A stretch of DNA of 64,000 nt from Blastomonas sp. SL216. GTDB taxonomy: Bacteria; Pseudomonadota; Alphaproteobacteria; Sphingomonadales; Sphingomonadaceae. The notes beneath the pieces are model-generated. The model was not told the origin of the DNA. It made no database searches and saw nothing but the letters and a program-made list of their open reading frames with translations. The first letter of the stretch is position 1; each line of letters begins with the position of its first letter. The position numbers and the translations under genes were made by a program. The DNA lies in the NCBI GenBank assembly GCA_026625625.1, contig CP113055.1, positions 2,606,501-2,670,500 on the forward strand. Direction: 5' to 3'. Shown in pieces: positions 61,838-64,000 of this stretch.

Positions 61838-62893
61838 TCAGTTCCCTTCTGCTGGGCTGGGAGCCGCAGGCGCAGCAGCGCCGGGGTCCGCAGCCATCAG
61901 GCTCGGCTCCGCAGGCACCGCTGCCGGTGCGACGAAGCTCGTGCTCGGATCAACAACACCGGTATCCGGATAGGCAGGGGCAAATCCATGCTCCTGAGCC
62001 CAGAGATACCAGTTATCGACAACCGTGCCGGTCAGCAGGATGCCGATACCGCCGGTAAGTGTGGTCAGCACTGCAAACCACCAGGCCCAACGATGGATCG
62101 ATTCCATGGTGGCATTGAAGCCCATGGTCCAGCGCCAGAACAGGCCGGCGCGTTCACTGGCTGTGCCGCGATCGTAGATCTGTTCGATCTCACGCTCGCC
62201 ACCATAGCGACCCACGGCCAGGATGGTCGCACCGTGCATCGCAAAAAGCAAGGTGGAGCCATAAAGGAAGGCAATCGAAAGCGCGTGGAACGGGTTGTAG
62301 AACAGGTTGCCGTAGCGGATCGAGAATGCCGCGGTCCAATCAAGGTGCGGGAAGATGCCGAAGGGTACCGCTTCCGACCAGCTGCCCAGCAGGAACGGGC
62401 GGATGATGCCCAGAACCAGGAAGAGCCAGATGGCGCTCGCAAAGGCCCAGGCGATGTGCGTGCCCATGCCCAGCGCCTTGGCGCGGAGATAGGTACGGGC
62501 CCACCAGAGCATGACCGATGCGGTCAGGAAGAAGCCGGCAATGATCCACCAGCCGCCTTCAGCCAGCGGCACGTAGACGGAAAAACCCCATTCAGGACCG
62601 GGCGGCTCCAGCGCGAGCCAGAACAGCTCCTTCAGGAAGCGGTTGGGGTTCCAGTTGACCGAGGCCATCATGTTGAGGCCGATGATCTCGAACGCCAGGA
62701 AGCCGAACAGCAGCGAGGCGAGCCCCAGCTTGCCGAGATAGAGCGGCCCCAGCTGCGCCTGGCCCAGCTTGCCCATCCAATAGCTGAATGCGGTGACGTT
62801 GATGCGCGGTTCGCTGTCGTCCTTGTGCGGCATGCCCATTTCGGGGTGCCCACGCAGCTGAACCTGGGTGAATAGATTTTGGTAGCGTGCCAT
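61838..62893 (-). CDS. pufM: Photosynthetic reaction-centre M subunit
   Basis: A 351-residue subunit with five membrane helices. Family blocks: [53 protein letters not shown], and [29 protein letters not shown], which holds the special-pair and iron-site His residues; [24 protein letters not shown] carries another iron ligand. PufM is normally about 305-330 residues; here the last 30-40 are an Ala/Pro-rich tail ([28 protein letters not shown]). It pairs with PufL and lies 15 bp downstream of pufL. Confidence 0.97.
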   Translation of the reverse strand: MARYQNLFTQVQLRGHPEMGMPHKDDSEPRINVTAFSYWMGKLGQAQLGPLYLGKLGLASLLFGFLAFEIIGLNMMASVNWNPNRFLKELFWLALEPPGPEWGFSVYVPLAEGGWWIIAGFFLTASVMLWWARTYLRAKALGMGTHIAWAFASAIWLFLVLGIIRPFLLGSWSEAVPFGIFPHLDWTAAFSIRYGNLFYNPFHALSIAFLYGSTLLFAMHGATILAVGRYGGEREIEQIYDRGTASERAGLFWRWTMGFNATMESIHRWAWWFAVLTTLTGGIGILLTGTVVDNWYLWAQEHGFAPAYPDTGVVDPSTSFVAPAAVPAEPSLMAADPGAAAPAAPSPAEGN

Positions 62894-62908
62894 GGTGAAT
62901 TACCCCTC

Positions 62909-63733
62909 TCACATCCAGATCGGCAGGTTGAGCCACCAGGTCCACCATTCCGGCCAGCCGCGGGTCCAGAAGGGGCCGGATATGATGATGCACACTGCGC
63001 TCCAGAAACCGGCATTCAGCGCCAGCAGCAGGCCCACGCGGTGGATACCGAGCGTGCCGACCGAATAGCCGATCAGGTCGCGGAAGAAGGTGTCTTCATA
63101 TTCGGGGGATTTCACTTCCTCACCCTTGGCCGGGTTGGTGGCCGAAAGGACCAGCGCGCCGTGCATCGAAAGCGCGAGCGTGGTGGTGAAGAAGAACGAC
63201 ACGGCGAGCATGTGTGCCGGATTGTAGTGGAAGTGCAGATACTGGTAGCCGACGTTAGACACCCAATCCAGGTGGCTGAAAATGCCGTACGGAAAGCCAT
63301 GGCCCCAGGCGCCCAGCAGGAACGGGCGGAACACCACCAGCGTTACATAGGCAAAGATGGCGACACCAAAGGCGAACGGCACATGATAGCCCATGCCCAG
63401 CTTTCGGCAGATTTCGACCTCTCGCAACGCCCAGCTGACGAACGCGCCGATCGCGCAGACCGTGATGATCTGCCACAGGCCGCCCTCCTTCAGCGGCGCC
63501 AGGCCCAGGCCGTATTTCAGGTCCGGCGGCGCGATGCTGATCAGCCAGGGGTTCCAGGTTCCGCCCTGCGATGCACCATAGAAGATGAGCGCAGTGCCAA
63601 GCGAGGCGAAGAACAGCGTCGTGATCCCGAAGAAGCCGACATAAAATGGCCCGACCCAGAAATCGAACAGATCCCCGCCGACCAATGTTCCGCCTCTGAC
63701 GCGATATTTTCTCTCGAAGCTCAAGAGCGCCAT
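62909..63733 (-). CDS. pufL: Photosynthetic reaction-centre L subunit
   Basis: A 274-residue subunit with five helices. [36 protein letters not shown] is the standard start; [41 protein letters not shown] and [17 protein letters not shown] contain the bacteriochlorophyll and iron-ligand His residues; [20 protein letters not shown] is the QB-site region. AAGGAG lies 7 bp before the start. Length is typical, without the tail seen in PufM and PufC. Confidence 0.97.
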   Translation of the reverse strand: MALLSFERKYRVRGGTLVGGDLFDFWVGPFYVGFFGITTLFFASLGTALIFYGASQGGTWNPWLISIAPPDLKYGLGLAPLKEGGLWQIITVCAIGAFVSWALREVEICRKLGMGYHVPFAFGVAIFAYVTLVVFRPFLLGAWGHGFPYGIFSHLDWVSNVGYQYLHFHYNPAHMLAVSFFFTTTLALSMHGALVLSATNPAKGEEVKSPEYEDTFFRDLIGYSVGTLGIHRVGLLLALNAGFWSAVCIIISGPFWTRGWPEWWTWWLNLPIWM

Positions 63734-63832
63734 TGCCAGACTCCTTCGTTCGCCGCCGCGATGCTGTGCGGCGAGCGTGAATGATAATCCCCGTATGCGG
63801 GGTCTCGTTTGTTCTCATGCAACCAGTGAAAG

Positions 63833-63869
63833 GGGCGGACCGGTGAAAACCGGTCCCGCCGGTCCGCCC
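63833..63869 (-). promoter_or_regulatory. Intercistronic hairpin between pufA and pufL
   Basis: GGGCGGACCGG (63833-63843) pairs perfectly with CCGGTCCGCCC (63859-63869); an alternative inner hairpin uses two ACCGGT copies around GAAA. In purple bacteria a stem-loop at this place stabilises the pufBA mRNA and slows transcription or decay into pufLM, giving more light-harvesting than reaction-centre protein. Confidence 0.8.
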
Positions 63870-63909
63870 TCATCGCCTGGCAAGGCGACACACTGGCATT
63901 ACCCTGATG

Positions 63910-64000
63910 TCAGGGTGTAATCGCCGATGCCGCAGCAACCGCCGCAGGTGCAGCTGCCGGCATAGGGGGCTCCAGCCAGTTGTAGCGATTCGTGCTCAAC
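63910..64000 (-). CDS. pufA: Light-harvesting LH1 alpha subunit, C-terminal part (cut by window end)
   Basis: The last 30 codons are visible: LSTNRYNWLEPPMPAAAPAA then VAAASAITP and stop. The LSTxRYNWL block is the conserved C-terminal flank of the LH1 alpha membrane helix. The 20-residue Ala/Pro-rich tail after it is longer than the few residues usual in model species and resembles the tails of PufM and PufC here. The start lies outside the window; pufB should precede it. Confidence 0.88.
   Translation of the reverse strand, partial: LSTNRYNWLEPPMPAAAPAAVAAASAITP

Overview
The window is GC-rich, densely packed alphaproteobacterial DNA, most likely from an aerobic anoxygenic phototroph of the Sphingomonadales. 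The evidence is the right end, which carries a photosynthetic reaction-centre operon (pufA-pufL-pufM-pufC, minus strand, pufA cut by the window edge). A NepR/EcfG-type general stress module, a split cobalamin methionine synthase, many TonB-dependent receptor and periplasmic peptidase genes, and several extragenic palindromic repeats fit the same group. No rRNA, tRNA, CRISPR array or transposase gene was recognised.

Layout. 1-2.7 kb: an acyl-CoA operon (acyl-CoA dehydrogenase fragment, thioesterase, RidA-like protein, glutaryl-CoA dehydrogenase) resembling coenzyme A-dependent aromatic or 2-aminobenzoate degradation. 2.8-25.6 kb: a catabolic island with two MarR regulators, a periplasmic M24 peptidase, a TPR-2OG oxygenase, a KynB-like cyclase operon with a two-subunit indolepyruvate-type 2-oxoacid oxidoreductase, three DUF885 proteins, and a minus-strand gene train of TonB receptor, S9 peptidase, DUF885, cyclophilin-like protein, BASS transporter and FAD amine/amino-acid oxidase. 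Read together these suggest import of a peptide or amino-acid conjugate, periplasmic hydrolysis, oxidation to a 2-oxo acid and conversion to an acyl-CoA. The substrate is not known.

25.7-33.3 kb: a YaiI-type protein, a zinc metalloprotease, and a probable metal-uptake operon (DUF2946-like protein, TonB receptor, PepSY membrane protein with a His/Met-rich loop). 33.4-35.8 kb: a compact general stress response cluster (dps, nepR, ecfG, entericidin, DUF1328) in which four genes have EcfG-like promoter elements. 35.9-41.3 kb: Nudix hydrolase, small hypotheticals, an MmyB-like regulator, ubiA, kynA and two lipoproteins. 41.5-47.4 kb: a methionine operon (ArsR-methyltransferase regulator with a perfect operator-like palindrome, metF, split metH). 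47.4-55.2 kb: antiporter, beta-helix protein, DsbD-like reductase, a higBA module whose toxin is frameshifted in an A6 tract, and uvrB. 55.3-59.4 kb: a DUF3617 lipoprotein, a serine hydrolase whose start codon lies in a repeat, a VOC protein, an M20 amidohydrolase and an HNH protein. 59.7-64 kb: two membrane proteins and the puf operon.

The best candidates for something new are the peptide-to-acyl-CoA island with its shared regulatory palindromes, the stress promoter cluster, the frameshifted higB, and the Ala/Pro-rich tails shared by PufA, PufM and PufC.
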